This document shows, piece by piece, positions 25,592-34,109 of a stretch of 44,185 nucleotides of DNA (its first letter is position 1; each line of letters opens with the position of its first letter). Under the pieces are notes generated by a model. It ran no database searches, was not told the DNA's origin, and saw nothing but the letters and a program-made list of their open reading frames with translations. The stretch is from Bacteroidales bacterium. Lineage in GTDB: Bacteria; Bacteroidota; Bacteroidia; Bacteroidales; F082. The position numbers were made by a program, and so were the translations under genes. The stretch lies in contig CAAGIO010000030.1 of NCBI GenBank assembly GCA_900769945.1, positions 1 through 44,185 on the forward strand, read 5' to 3'.

Positions 25592-27886
25592 ATGAAAAGA
25601 TTGTTTACATTGTTTTTGGTCTTGATAGCTTCGTCATGTTTTGCTCAGACTAAAATTGGAGAGAATATAGATGTCTCTCACTATGAAATTAGGATTAACG
25701 AGTTTAATTTTACAGCCCACACTATTGATGCTGTTACTACTGTAACACTGACGGCAAAAAGCACACTGTCTTCTTTTGCGTTGGAACTCAAGTCGTTAGA
25801 GGTCTCTTCTGTCGTTTCTTCAGATGCCATTGTAAGTGGATTCAATAAGAATGGCGAGGTGTTGACGATTACGCTTGCCTCACCTTTGGCTGAAGGAGCG
25901 TCGGCCTCATTTGTGATTTCATATAGTGGCAACACCTTTAATGACGGTTGGGGCGGAGTGCTTTGGAACAGCAGCGGATACGTCTGCAATATGGGTGTCG
26001 GGTTTGAGAGTATCCCTCATAATCTTGGCAAGACTTGGTTCCCTTGCGTTGACGACTTCGTTGACAAGGCCACATACGATGTCTATCTCACAGTGCCAAA
26101 CGGAAAGACTTCTGCTTGCGGTGGTGTGCTCGAAGGCTCTGTTGATAATGGTGACGGCACATTCACCGACCATTGGGTTGTAAGTCAGGAGATTCCTACA
26201 TATCTTATCTCCTTTGTCGTTGGTGAATACCAGATGTGGGAAGAGACATATCACGGAGTGGAGCGCGACATCCCAGTTCAAGTGTTTGCGAAGCCCGCGC
26301 AATATAGTAAGGTTCCTGGCACTTTTGTCAACGTGAAAGAGATAGCAGCCTATTTCGAACAGTGCTTCGGACCTTATCCGTTTAATAGGATAGGCTATTC
26401 AAGCACTCAGGTCGGTTGTATGGAACATGTTGATAATATTGGTTTTGCAACTTCTCTTATCACCGGAAATACAAGTGGAGAAAGCTATGTGGCTCACGAA
26501 ATGGCTCACATGTGGTTTGGAAACAAGGTCACGTGTTCCACGGCTGGCGACATGTGGCTTAATGAGGGCTTCGCACAGTTCTGCGGTATGAACTATCAGG
26601 CCGCTATCTATGGTGAGGAAAAATATCAGGAGGACATGGACAAGTTGATAGAGGATATTACAAAGTCTTGCCATCTCTCTGAAGGCTGGATTCCGTTGAA
26701 TAACATGCCTTTAGACCTTACTTACGGTACTACGGTTTATGATAAGGGTGCCACTGTGGTTCATACTTTGCGAAACTACCTCGGACCGGAGCTGTTCAAT
26801 GAGACGATGCGATATTATTTAGATAAGTTTGCTTTCCAGTCTGTGTCATCGGAAGATTTGCGTGATGCTATCACTGAATATACCGGCATTGATATGACAG
26901 GTTTCTTTGACAGCTGGGTCTTCACCTGCGGCGCACCTCATTATCTTGTCGATTCTGTCAAGACCACGCCTAACGGGAATAAGTTCGATGTGGATGTCTT
27001 TACAAGTCAGAAACACCGTCACTCCGACCATGTAGGAATGGGTGTGATTCTCGAACTCGCCTTTATGGACGAGGATTGGAACATTGTCACTGATACAATA
27101 CATTGGGACGGTATGACAGGTCATACAATGAAAACCATTGATTTTGAACCTATTGCGGTGTTCTGCGATTATTATAACAAATATGCTGACGCTCGTACCG
27201 ACCGTACATTTGAAATCAATACTACAGGGAAGAAGAACGCTACAATGATGAGCGCGGACGTGAAGCAGATTACAGGAACATCTTTGGTAAGAGTTGAACA
27301 TCATTGGGTTGGCCCTGACCACTCCTTGAACCCTTATTCTGGTGAGCTGTCTTATTCGGAAGACAGGTATTGGACTGTTTTCCGTGATGATAAGGGGACA
27401 GCGCAAATCAACGGGATATTTGAATTTACAAATACTGTAGATAATCTCGCGCAGTCGGAGAACGACTCCACAATACTGCTTTATAGGGAAGACCCGTCAC
27501 AACCTTGGCGTTCTATTGATTATTCGTTCCAAGGTACTTGGCGTTTCGGAAAGTTCACCGTTGAGGAACTCCTTTCCGGTGATTACACTCTCGCTTGTAT
27601 CGACAAGACTTACGACTCATCTTCTGAAATCACTCCTTTTGATGATATCCGCATAGTTCCTAACCCGGCATACGATTTCATCAACGTCTCTTTCGGTCAG
27701 AAAGATGTTAACCGTTATTCCCAAATAGTTCTGACCGATGTCTCTGGTCGTGACCATGGGAGGTTTTCTGTCATGCAAAATCAGGTGAGGATACCTGTTG
27801 GAAACTGTCCTTCCGGTGTCTATTTTGTCAGCGTCATTGATTCGAATAATAATGTCGTGGCAAGTGAAAAGATTATCATTGATTGA
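25592..27886 (+). CDS. M1 family aminopeptidase with T9SS sorting domain
   Basis: A 764-residue secreted metallopeptidase. Signal peptide KRLFTLFLVLIASSCFA, then probably Gln at +1. The M1 catalytic block HEMAHMWFG has zinc ligands His302 and His306 with Glu303 as base, and Glu325 in WLNEGFAQF completes HExxH-x18-E. The exopeptidase motif GxMEN appears as GCMEH near residue 273, a deviation that may alter N-terminus recognition. The last ~75 residues are a type A T9SS domain (IVPNPAYDFINVSF, LTDVSGRDHG, CPSGVYFVSV). The enzyme would trim peptides at the cell surface. It stands alone between its own promoter and a bidirectional terminator. Confidence 0.92.
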   Translation: MKRLFTLFLVLIASSCFAQTKIGENIDVSHYEIRINEFNFTAHTIDAVTTVTLTAKSTLSSFALELKSLEVSSVVSSDAIVSGFNKNGEVLTITLASPLAEGASASFVISYSGNTFNDGWGGVLWNSSGYVCNMGVGFESIPHNLGKTWFPCVDDFVDKATYDVYLTVPNGKTSACGGVLEGSVDNGDGTFTDHWVVSQEIPTYLISFVVGEYQMWEETYHGVERDIPVQVFAKPAQYSKVPGTFVNVKEIAAYFEQCFGPYPFNRIGYSSTQVGCMEHVDNIGFATSLITGNTSGESYVAHEMAHMWFGNKVTCSTAGDMWLNEGFAQFCGMNYQAAIYGEEKYQEDMDKLIEDITKSCHLSEGWIPLNNMPLDLTYGTTVYDKGATVVHTLRNYLGPELFNETMRYYLDKFAFQSVSSEDLRDAITEYTGIDMTGFFDSWVFTCGAPHYLVDSVKTTPNGNKFDVDVFTSQKHRHSDHVGMGVILELAFMDEDWNIVTDTIHWDGMTGHTMKTIDFEPIAVFCDYYNKYADARTDRTFEINTTGKKNATMMSADVKQITGTSLVRVEHHWVGPDHSLNPYSGELSYSEDRYWTVFRDDKGTAQINGIFEFTNTVDNLAQSENDSTILLYREDPSQPWRSIDYSFQGTWRFGKFTVEELLSGDYTLACIDKTYDSSSEITPFDDIRIVPNPAYDFINVSFGQKDVNRYSQIVLTDVSGRDHGRFSVMQNQVRIPVGNCPSGVYFVSVIDSNNNVVASEKIIID

Positions 27887-27902
27887 TAGACTGATAGTGA
27901 AT

Positions 27903-27940
27903 AAAAAACATCTGGAGTATTGATATTCCAGATGTTTTTT
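27903..27940. terminator. bidirectional terminator between convergent genes
   Basis: AAAAAACATCTGGA (27903-27916) and TCCAGATGTTTTTT (27927-27940) are perfect complements with a 10-base loop. The A and T ends give a U-tract in both directions, serving the M1 gene and the minus-strand small gene. Confidence 0.9.
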
Positions 27941-27985
27941 AATTGTCTAATGATACTAAACTAAGCCTTAATATAAAAGGTGTTG

Positions 27986-28204
27986 TTATTTGTTTCTGTT
28001 CTTTAACACAGCGTAACCGGCACCGGCAGCAACCATGATTGCAAGGCCGCTTCCGATAGGAGTTCTATTTGGTTCTCTTTCAGAACCATTTGTGTTTTCA
28101 ACCTCCTCACTTTCAGAGAAAAACTGCTGGGCAAAAGATGTTGAGGGAACAAAGCAGATTCCCAGTAACAATGATAATGCAATGGCTTTAAGAGTTTTGT
28201 TCAT
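27986..28204 (-). CDS. small exported protein with C-terminal Pro-Ile-Gly/hydrophobic/basic tail
   Basis: A 72-residue protein. Residues 1-25 are a signal peptide (AIALSLLLGICFVPSTSFA, Gln-Gln following). A short acidic linker of about 22 residues leads to PIGSGLAIMVAAGAGYAVL and a basic end KNRNK. The tail, Pro-Ile-Gly then a single hydrophobic helix then Lys/Arg, resembles C-terminal sorting or anchoring signals of the PEP-CTERM type and the short Pro-Ile-x tails in Bacteroidota. Almost nothing lies between the two signals, so the mature protein is mostly linker plus anchor. Function unknown. Confidence 0.65.
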   Translation of the reverse strand: MNKTLKAIALSLLLGICFVPSTSFAQQFFSESEEVENTNGSEREPNRTPIGSGLAIMVAAGAGYAVLKNRNK

Positions 28205-28286
28205 TTTTTTGTTTTTTTATTATCAACTTTAACTTTAATACAAAATAACTTAAGTTTTGTTCACACACGTGACAATTATTTTTGTG

Positions 28287-28294
28287 CAAAGGTA
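28287..28294 (-). promoter_or_regulatory. -7 element for the small exported protein
   Basis: Minus-strand TACCTTTG, matching TAnnTTTG, with a leader of about 80 bases. Confidence 0.4.
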
Positions 28295-28465
28295 CGCTTA
28301 TTTTTTTATACATGCAGATAGTTGAAGAAAAAAATATTTTTTTGATATAAATCGTTGGCTTGCAATAATATATAATATAACACCTGCGATTTGTAGTTGT
28401 TGGGTTATGAAAAATAGTCGTAATCTCGTTGTAGAGTGATGAAGAAAAAATTAACGATTATTAAA

Positions 28466-29359
28466 TCAAAATGGTTCTACATGTATGGCGATATGAGTAT
28501 GTTCGCCGTATTTCTTCCTTAGCTCCGATTCTATGAGTTCTGTTGTGTTGTGTGTGCATTGGAGCGACAGATTTCCGTCCATGAGCAGGTGCATCTCGAT
28601 AGCGATGTTATTCCCGATTCGGCGGGTACGTAGGTCGTGTACATCTTTCACCATATCGAAAGATTCTGCCACCTTTATGATTTCATTTTCTATCTCATCG
28701 GGGAGCGATTTCTCAAGTAGTTCGTTAATGCTTTTAATGATTATTTTGAGAGAGACATTGATAATGAACACGCTAACCACGATGGCGGCGATAGGGTCAA
28801 GGACAACCCATTTGTCGCCGAGGAAGATTGCGCCTCCGATACCCACTGCTGTGCCTATTGAAGAGAAGGCGTCGCTGCGATGATGCCATGCGTTTGCAAT
28901 AACTGCTTGTGAGTTAAGGTTTCTGCCTTTAAAAACAGTGTATTGATAGACAGCTTCTTTTAAGATGATAGAGAAAATAGCAGCCCAAAACGCTATCATG
29001 CCCGGACGATGGAGTTCCTCCCCAAGCCAAATACACCTGTAAGTCGCTGACACTCCATTATATAGAATCATCAGGCCTATGAAAAGAAGCGCGATGCCAA
29101 TTATCAAGGTGGCTAACGTCTCAAACTTCCCGTGACCATAATCATGGCTCTTGTCCTGTGGTTTGCTGCTAATCTTCACAAACACAATGACCACCACGTC
29201 GGTGATGAAGTCAGACAGGGAGTGCACCGCGTCGGCTATCATAGCGGCACTGTTTGAGATGATTCCCGCCACAAACTTGAATATCAATAAGGTGACATTG
29301 GCTAATGCACCGACAATAGTCACTTTGTAAATCTCTTTTTCTCGTTGGTTCTCTTTCAT
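28466..29359 (-). CDS. cation diffusion facilitator (CDF) metal exporter
   Basis: A 297-residue inner-membrane protein with about six hydrophobic segments and a C-terminal cytoplasmic domain of about 85 residues. The transport-site motifs are ADAVHSLSDFITD (residues about 42-54) and ANAWHHRSDAFSS (about 155-167), whose His/Asp residues coordinate Zn2+ or related metals (His-Asp in each). HDYGHGKFE follows the second helix, as in FieF/MamM-like CDF proteins. It exports Zn2+, Fe2+ or Mn2+ using the proton gradient; specificity cannot be fixed from sequence alone. A -7 box lies just upstream at 29380. Confidence 0.92.
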   Translation of the reverse strand: MKENQREKEIYKVTIVGALANVTLLIFKFVAGIISNSAAMIADAVHSLSDFITDVVVIVFVKISSKPQDKSHDYGHGKFETLATLIIGIALLFIGLMILYNGVSATYRCIWLGEELHRPGMIAFWAAIFSIILKEAVYQYTVFKGRNLNSQAVIANAWHHRSDAFSSIGTAVGIGGAIFLGDKWVVLDPIAAIVVSVFIINVSLKIIIKSINELLEKSLPDEIENEIIKVAESFDMVKDVHDLRTRRIGNNIAIEMHLLMDGNLSLQCTHNTTELIESELRKKYGEHTHIAIHVEPF

Positions 29360-29379
29360 TATTTCTCTTTTTAAATTTG

Positions 29380-29387
29380 CAAAGGTA
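29380..29387 (-). promoter_or_regulatory. -7 element of the CDF transporter gene
   Basis: Minus-strand TACCTTTG, 20 bases before the start codon; no clear -33 TTG. Confidence 0.4.
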
Positions 29388-29497
29388 TAAAATTACCTTT
29401 ATGTTGAATGCGAAATATTGTTGTTTTAGGATTTTTTCTTTCTTTTTTACTAACAAAATAAGGTGGAAATGAAATACAAGTTATTTTTTGATAATCT

Positions 29498-29530
29498 TTG
29501 TCAGATGGTATGAAAAAAAAACTAATTTTG
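29498..29530 (+). promoter_or_regulatory. promoter of the methylmalonyl-CoA operon
   Basis: TTG at 29498-29500, 22 bases, TAATTTTG at 29523-29530. Spacing is one base longer than usual. The ATG follows 55 bases later. Confidence 0.4.
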
Positions 29531-29585
29531 TACCCAAATTCGAATTTTGTAATTAATAGATTAATAACGTTATTATCAATCAATT

Positions 29586-30002
29586 ATGAATCCTACTCAT
29601 ATTGAACACATTGGAATTGCGGTCAAGAGTTTAGACGAGTCGATTCCGTTTTTCGAGACCTTACTCGGAACGAAATGTTATGCAATTGAAGAAGTTGCAG
29701 ACCAGAAAGTAAAAACAGCCTTTTTAAAGATTGGCGAAACAAAGATTGAGTTGCTTGAGCCTACATCGCCGGAGAGCACTATTGCGGCGTTCATAGAGAA
29801 GAACAACGGCAAGGGTGGAATGCACCACATTGCGTTTGCTGTTGAAGGGCTTGAGAATCAGCTTGCTGAGGCAAAAGAGGCGGGCATCCGTCTTATTGAC
29901 GAGACGCCACGAGGAGGTGCTGAGGGATTAAGCATCGCTTTCCTTCACCCGAAATCAACATTCGGAGTTCTTACAGAGTTGTGTGAGAACAAGAACAAGT
30001 AA
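29586..30002 (+). CDS. mce: methylmalonyl-CoA epimerase
   Basis: A 138-residue vicinal-oxygen-chelate (glyoxalase-fold) enzyme that interconverts the (R)- and (S)-epimers of methylmalonyl-CoA. IEHIGIAVKSLDES near the start provides the first metal His (residue 8), GGMHHIAFAVE the second, and GVLTELCE the metal Glu; NNGKGGMHH is a strong family block. It is the first gene of an operon with the decarboxylase subunits: mutase-derived (R)-methylmalonyl-CoA is epimerised here and then decarboxylated to propionyl-CoA, the propionate branch of succinate fermentation. Confidence 0.95.
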   Translation: MNPTHIEHIGIAVKSLDESIPFFETLLGTKCYAIEEVADQKVKTAFLKIGETKIELLEPTSPESTIAAFIEKNNGKGGMHHIAFAVEGLENQLAEAKEAGIRLIDETPRGGAEGLSIAFLHPKSTFGVLTELCENKNK

Positions 30003-30045
30003 TAAGTCACAGGTTTTGATTAATTAATAACTAAATTCATAAAAA

Positions 30046-31605
30046 ATGCTTATTGAACAGAAAATTCAGGAGTTGTTGGACAAGCGTGCTCAGGCTCGTC
30101 TCGGCGGCGGTGAGAAACGTATTGCATCACAACATGAGAAGGGCAAGTACACAGCGCGTGAACGTATCGCCATGTTACTTGACGAAGGTAGTTTTGAGGA
30201 ATTCGACATGTTCCTCACACATCGCACCACTGACTTCGGTCTTGACAAGCAGCAGTATCTCGGTGACGGCGTGGTGACAGGATATGGCACTATTGAAGGA
30301 CGTCTCGTCTATGTATATTCACAGGATTTCACGGTTCTTGGCGGTTCTTTGTCAGAGACAATGGCGAAGAAGATTTGCAAGGTCATGGACCAGGCCATGA
30401 AGGTGGGAGCACCTATCATCGGTATCAACGATTCGGGAGGTGCGCGTATCCAAGAAGGCTCAAGGAGTCTTGCCGGCTTTGCTGAGATTTTCCAAAGGAA
30501 CATCAATGCTTCCGGTGTTGTCCCTCAAATCAGTGCTATCTTCGGCCCTTGCGCCGGTGGTGCCGTCTATTCCCCGGCATTGACCGACTTCATCTTGATG
30601 ACGGAGCAGAACAGCTACATGTTCTTGACAGGACCAAAGGTTGTTAAGACCGTTACCGGAGAGGATGTCAGTACAGACCAGCTCGGAGGCGCACTCGTGC
30701 ATAACACTAAGTCGGGTGTCAGCCAGTTCATGGCGAAGACAGAGGAGGAAGGTCTCCAGCTTATCCGCGACCTTATCTCATATCTGCCGCAGAACAACCT
30801 TGAGGAGCCGCCAATGATAGAGTGTAACGACCCTATCGACCGTAAGGAGGACTTCCTTAACCAGTTCATTCCTGACAGCCCTAACAAGCCATACGATATG
30901 CAGCAGGTGATACACGCTATCGTCGATAACGGACAGTTCCTTGAAGTACATAAGGACTTCGCGAAGAACCTCATCGTCGGTTTCGCGCGCTTCGACGGCA
31001 AACCTGTCGGCGTTGTGGCGAACAACCCTGCATTCCTTGCCGGCGTTCTCGACATCAACGCGTCACGTAAAGGCGCCCGCTTCGTACGCTTCTGTGATGC
31101 CTTCAATATCCCGCTCGTGACCCTCGTTGACGTGCCAGGCTTCCTCCCAGGTACAGTACAAGAGTATGGTGGCGTCATCACACACGGCGCAAAGATGCTC
31201 TTCGCCTACGGTGAGGCTACAGTGCCAAAAGTCACAGTCACAGTACGTAAGTCTTACGGCGGTTCACATATCGTTATGGGCTGCAAACAGTTACGCGCCG
31301 ATATCAACTACGCATGGCCAACAGCGGAAATCGCTGTCATGGGCCCTTCAGGTGCTGTGGAAGTGCTCGATGGAAAAGAAATCGCAGCTATCTCCGACCC
31401 GGAAGAACGCGCAAAACTCGTCGCAAAGAAAGAACAAGACTACCGCGACAAATTCGCAAATCCTTACGACGCTGGTAAATATGGTTACATCGATGATGTT
31501 ATTGAACCTCGTAACACCCGCTTCCGCGTAATCAGAGCTTTACAGTCGCTGGAGACAAAGAAGGATACTAATCCACCTAAGAAACATTGCAATATTCCAT
31601 TGTAA
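30046..31605 (+). CDS. mmdA: methylmalonyl-CoA decarboxylase carboxyltransferase (alpha) subunit
   Basis: A 519-residue biotin-dependent carboxyltransferase of the acyl-CoA carboxylase beta-type family. Crotonase-fold halves are marked by ARERIAMLLDEGSFEEFD, INDSGGARIQEG, IFGPCAGGAVYSPALTDF in the first half and VDVPGFLPGTVQEYGG, KSYGGSHIVMGCKQLRAD in the second. It moves the carboxyl group from methylmalonyl-CoA to the biotin of the carrier subunit. The following oadG-like, biotin-carrier and oadB-like genes identify this as the Na+-translocating decarboxylase rather than a propionyl-CoA carboxylase. Confidence 0.94.
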   Translation: MLIEQKIQELLDKRAQARLGGGEKRIASQHEKGKYTARERIAMLLDEGSFEEFDMFLTHRTTDFGLDKQQYLGDGVVTGYGTIEGRLVYVYSQDFTVLGGSLSETMAKKICKVMDQAMKVGAPIIGINDSGGARIQEGSRSLAGFAEIFQRNINASGVVPQISAIFGPCAGGAVYSPALTDFILMTEQNSYMFLTGPKVVKTVTGEDVSTDQLGGALVHNTKSGVSQFMAKTEEEGLQLIRDLISYLPQNNLEEPPMIECNDPIDRKEDFLNQFIPDSPNKPYDMQQVIHAIVDNGQFLEVHKDFAKNLIVGFARFDGKPVGVVANNPAFLAGVLDINASRKGARFVRFCDAFNIPLVTLVDVPGFLPGTVQEYGGVITHGAKMLFAYGEATVPKVTVTVRKSYGGSHIVMGCKQLRADINYAWPTAEIAVMGPSGAVEVLDGKEIAAISDPEERAKLVAKKEQDYRDKFANPYDAGKYGYIDDVIEPRNTRFRVIRALQSLETKKDTNPPKKHCNIPL

Positions 31606-31611
31606 AAATAA

Positions 31612-31995
31612 ATGAATATGAATATGTTATCGTTATTGCTGCTCGCAAAAGAGCCAATAGGTACCCACGACCTTGTCATCACATTCGGCGGGTTCTGTAT
31701 TGTGATAGCCGCCTTGGTGGTGCTGTTCCTTATCTTTACCCTCTTCTCAAAACTTATCAATGGTAAGTTCAAGAAAAACAAAGAGGAAAAACAACCTGTT
31801 GCCGCTCCTAAGGCGAAGAAAGTCGCCACTTCAGACGTTGACGACGATGTCGCTGTGGCTATAGCCTTGGCATTGTCACTGTCGAAAGACGTGCATGACG
31901 AGGAGCCGGGACGCGTGACAATTAAGAGAATCGAACGTAGATACTCCCCGTGGAGCTCGAAGATTTACGGATTAAACGGATTACATAAATACTAA
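31612..31995 (+). CDS. decarboxylase sodium pump gamma subunit (OadG-type)
   Basis: A 127-residue protein with one membrane helix (about residues 20-47, VITFGGFCIVIAALVVLFLIF), followed by a cytoplasmic Lys/Ala-rich linker and a tail RYSPWSSKIYGLNGLHKY with the aromatic/basic character typical of these small subunits. OadG-type subunits help assemble the complex and connect the carboxyltransferase to the membrane beta subunit. Identification relies on topology and on its position six bases after mmdA. The first ATG is used; ATGs two and four codons later are possible. Confidence 0.82.
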   Translation: MNMNMLSLLLLAKEPIGTHDLVITFGGFCIVIAALVVLFLIFTLFSKLINGKFKKNKEEKQPVAAPKAKKVATSDVDDDVAVAIALALSLSKDVHDEEPGRVTIKRIERRYSPWSSKIYGLNGLHKY

Positions 31996-32006
31996 TATCT
32001 TAAAAA

Positions 32007-32441
32007 ATGAAAAAATTCAAGTTTACTGTCAATGGCAGAGAGTACGATGTGGAAGTGAAGAGCTACGTTGGCGAAGACGCTGAAGTACTCGTGAACGGCA
32101 CAGAATATAAAGTGAAAGTCCAACCTGAAAAGGAAGAGGCCAAACCAGCAGTGGCGGCTCCAAAACCACGCCCGGCAGCAGCCCCAGCTGAAACAGCAGC
32201 CCCAGCGCCAGCAAAATCGTCAGGCAACGGCTTCAAAGCAGTCGCCCCACTCCCAGGTACTATCCTAAGCATCAATGTCAACGTCGGTGACGCAGTGAAG
32301 AGAGGTGACAACCTCCTCGTTTATGAGGCAATGAAGATGGAAAACAACTTCCTCGCCGAAGTAGATGGCACTATTAAAGAAATCAATGTGAAAGTTGGCG
32401 ACAACGTCTTGCAAGGTGCTGTGTTGTTTGTTATTGACTAA
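32007..32441 (+). CDS. mmdC: biotin carboxyl carrier subunit of methylmalonyl-CoA decarboxylase
   Basis: A 144-residue biotinyl protein. A small N-terminal beta region (residues 1-38) is joined by a Pro/Ala-rich flexible linker (about 48-72) to a biotinyl domain beginning VAPLPGTILSI. The biotin is attached to Lys110 in YEAMKMENNF. It shuttles the carboxyl group from the alpha subunit to the membrane beta subunit. The gene starts 11 bases after the gamma subunit and ends 2 bases before the beta subunit. Confidence 0.93.
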   Translation: MKKFKFTVNGREYDVEVKSYVGEDAEVLVNGTEYKVKVQPEKEEAKPAVAAPKPRPAAAPAETAAPAPAKSSGNGFKAVAPLPGTILSINVNVGDAVKRGDNLLVYEAMKMENNFLAEVDGTIKEINVKVGDNVLQGAVLFVID

Positions 32442-32443
32442 TC

Positions 32444-34039
32444 ATGAATAAGAAGGCTAACATAAAAAGAAAAGCTATCCTTGTCTTCGCATTAGTGGCG
32501 TTGTTGCTTGTGCTTCATGGCGTTATGACTTCAAGTCCTGCCATGGCGGAGCACGTCTTCAACGATGCTGCCGATGCCGTGGAGCTATCCGCAACGACAA
32601 CAGAGGTGTCTGCCGGTGACGCTATAAGCGACGGGCTCCGCTCTTTCTGGAGCTTCACCGGGTTCAGAAACTGCACAAGAGGTAACATCATAATGATACT
32701 TGTGGCATTCGTGTTCATCTTCCTCGCTATAAAGTACGACTTTGAACCAATGTTGCTGATTCCTATCGGAGTGGGTATCATCATAGGTAATATTCCTTTC
32801 TTCCAAGACTCTGACACCTTGAACCTTAACGACGCACTCGCGGTTTTGTCGAAGATAGAGTTGCAAGGTAACTTGAAGTTCGACCTCACTGAGGCCCAGA
32901 AGTTCTTCGTCGGCTTGTTCGCCGGACAAGACACGTTGAACTATGAGACGGCAATAGCTCATTTCCATGAGATGAGGGAGATGGACCCGCAGAACTTGGC
33001 GGCTTTCCTGCCCGCCGGTGTTGACCCGGGAGCGGAGAACACTCTGAAATATTTCGACTCCCTGATAGCACAGGTGTTCAACAAGAATATCCAGACCGGC
33101 ATTTATCAGACCGGCTCGGTGTTGAACTATCTCTACTTCGGTGTTCGTCAGGGTATCTATCCTCCGTTGATTTTCTTGGGAATAGGTGCTATGACTGACT
33201 TCTCGTCTTTGATTTCGCAGCCGCGTCTCATGATTCTTGGTGCTGCCGCACAGCTCGGAGTGTTCATCACATTCATTGGTGCTCGTGCTCTCGGCTTCGA
33301 CCCTCATGAGGCTGCCGCAATAGGTATCATCGGTGGCGCTGACGGCCCGACGGCTATCTTCATCTCTACAAAGATGGCCCCACACCTGCTCGGCGCTATC
33401 GCAATAGCCGCTTACTCGTATATGGCTCTCGTCCCTGTTATTCAACCTCCTATCATGAGGTTGCTTACCACGGATAAAGAACGCCAGATTAAGATGAAGG
33501 AGCCTCGCCAAGTGGGAAAGACCGAGAAAGTCATCTTCCCGATAGTAGGCCTGCTGCTCACCACCTTCATCAGCCCGTCGGCTCTGCCTCTCCTCGGAAT
33601 GCTGTTCTTCGGCAACCTCCTGAAAGAGAGCGGCGTGACAAAACGTCTCGCTAACACCGCTGCCAACTCGCTTATCGATATTGTTACAATATTGCTTGGC
33701 CTCACTGTGGGAGCGTCAACACAAGCCGATGTGTTCCTCACTACCGACTCGCTCATCATCTTCTGCCTCGGTGCAGCGTCGTTCGTCGTCGCCACCTTCG
33801 GCGGGGTGTGCTGCGCGAAACTAATGAACCTGTTCTGTAAAGAAGGTAACAAGATTAATCCTCTTATCGGTAACGCCGGCGTGTCGGCAGTGCCTGATGC
33901 CGCCCGCGTCTCCGAAGTGGAAGGTCTGAAATATAACCCGTCAAACCATCTGCTTATGCACGCCATGGCTCCAAACGTGTCCGGTGTCATTGGCTCAGCG
34001 GTGGCTGCCGGTATCTTAATGTCGTTTATCGGCATATAA
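32444..34039 (+). CDS. mmdB: Na+-translocating decarboxylase beta subunit (OadB/MmdB-type) with large insertion
   Basis: A 531-residue membrane protein that decarboxylates carboxybiotin and pumps Na+ outwards. Family blocks are clear: FLAIKYDFEPMLLIPIGVGI (about 93-112), GIYPPLIFLGIGAMTDFSSL (237-256), IIGGADGPTAIF with the essential Asp, and SYMALVPVIQPP. Two features are unusual. An N-terminal extension of about 65 residues begins with a signal-like helix ending PAMAE. An insertion of about 97 residues (about 121-217) separates IGNIPFF from GIYQTGSVLNYLY, which are nearly contiguous in related proteins. The insertion is hydrophilic and helical in pattern. The frame is intact with no sign of error. 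Most homologues have about 380-430 residues. Confidence 0.88.
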   Translation: MNKKANIKRKAILVFALVALLLVLHGVMTSSPAMAEHVFNDAADAVELSATTTEVSAGDAISDGLRSFWSFTGFRNCTRGNIIMILVAFVFIFLAIKYDFEPMLLIPIGVGIIIGNIPFFQDSDTLNLNDALAVLSKIELQGNLKFDLTEAQKFFVGLFAGQDTLNYETAIAHFHEMREMDPQNLAAFLPAGVDPGAENTLKYFDSLIAQVFNKNIQTGIYQTGSVLNYLYFGVRQGIYPPLIFLGIGAMTDFSSLISQPRLMILGAAAQLGVFITFIGARALGFDPHEAAAIGIIGGADGPTAIFISTKMAPHLLGAIAIAAYSYMALVPVIQPPIMRLLTTDKERQIKMKEPRQVGKTEKVIFPIVGLLLTTFISPSALPLLGMLFFGNLLKESGVTKRLANTAANSLIDIVTILLGLTVGASTQADVFLTTDSLIIFCLGAASFVVATFGGVCCAKLMNLFCKEGNKINPLIGNAGVSAVPDAARVSEVEGLKYNPSNHLLMHAMAPNVSGVIGSAVAAGILMSFIGI

Positions 34040-34048
34040 TTAATTATG

Positions 34049-34092
34049 ATATTCAGGTGAACCCCGTATTGACGGGGTTCTCACCTGAATAT
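34049..34092 (+). terminator. long two-part hairpin after the decarboxylase operon
   Basis: Outer arms ATATTCAGGTGA (34049-34060) and TCACCTGAATAT (34081-34092) are perfect complements; inner arms ACCCCGT (34061-34067) and ACGGGGT (34072-34078) close a 4-base loop. No long T-run follows. It separates the beta-subunit gene from udk and may act as a terminator or an mRNA end structure. Confidence 0.7.
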
Positions 34093-34109
34093 TTCAAATA
34101 TCTTGAATT

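Noticed and set aside
32585..33511. A long minus-strand open frame inside the decarboxylase beta-subunit gene
   Set aside because: Antisense shadow with unusual composition; the plus-strand protein has clear family motifs.
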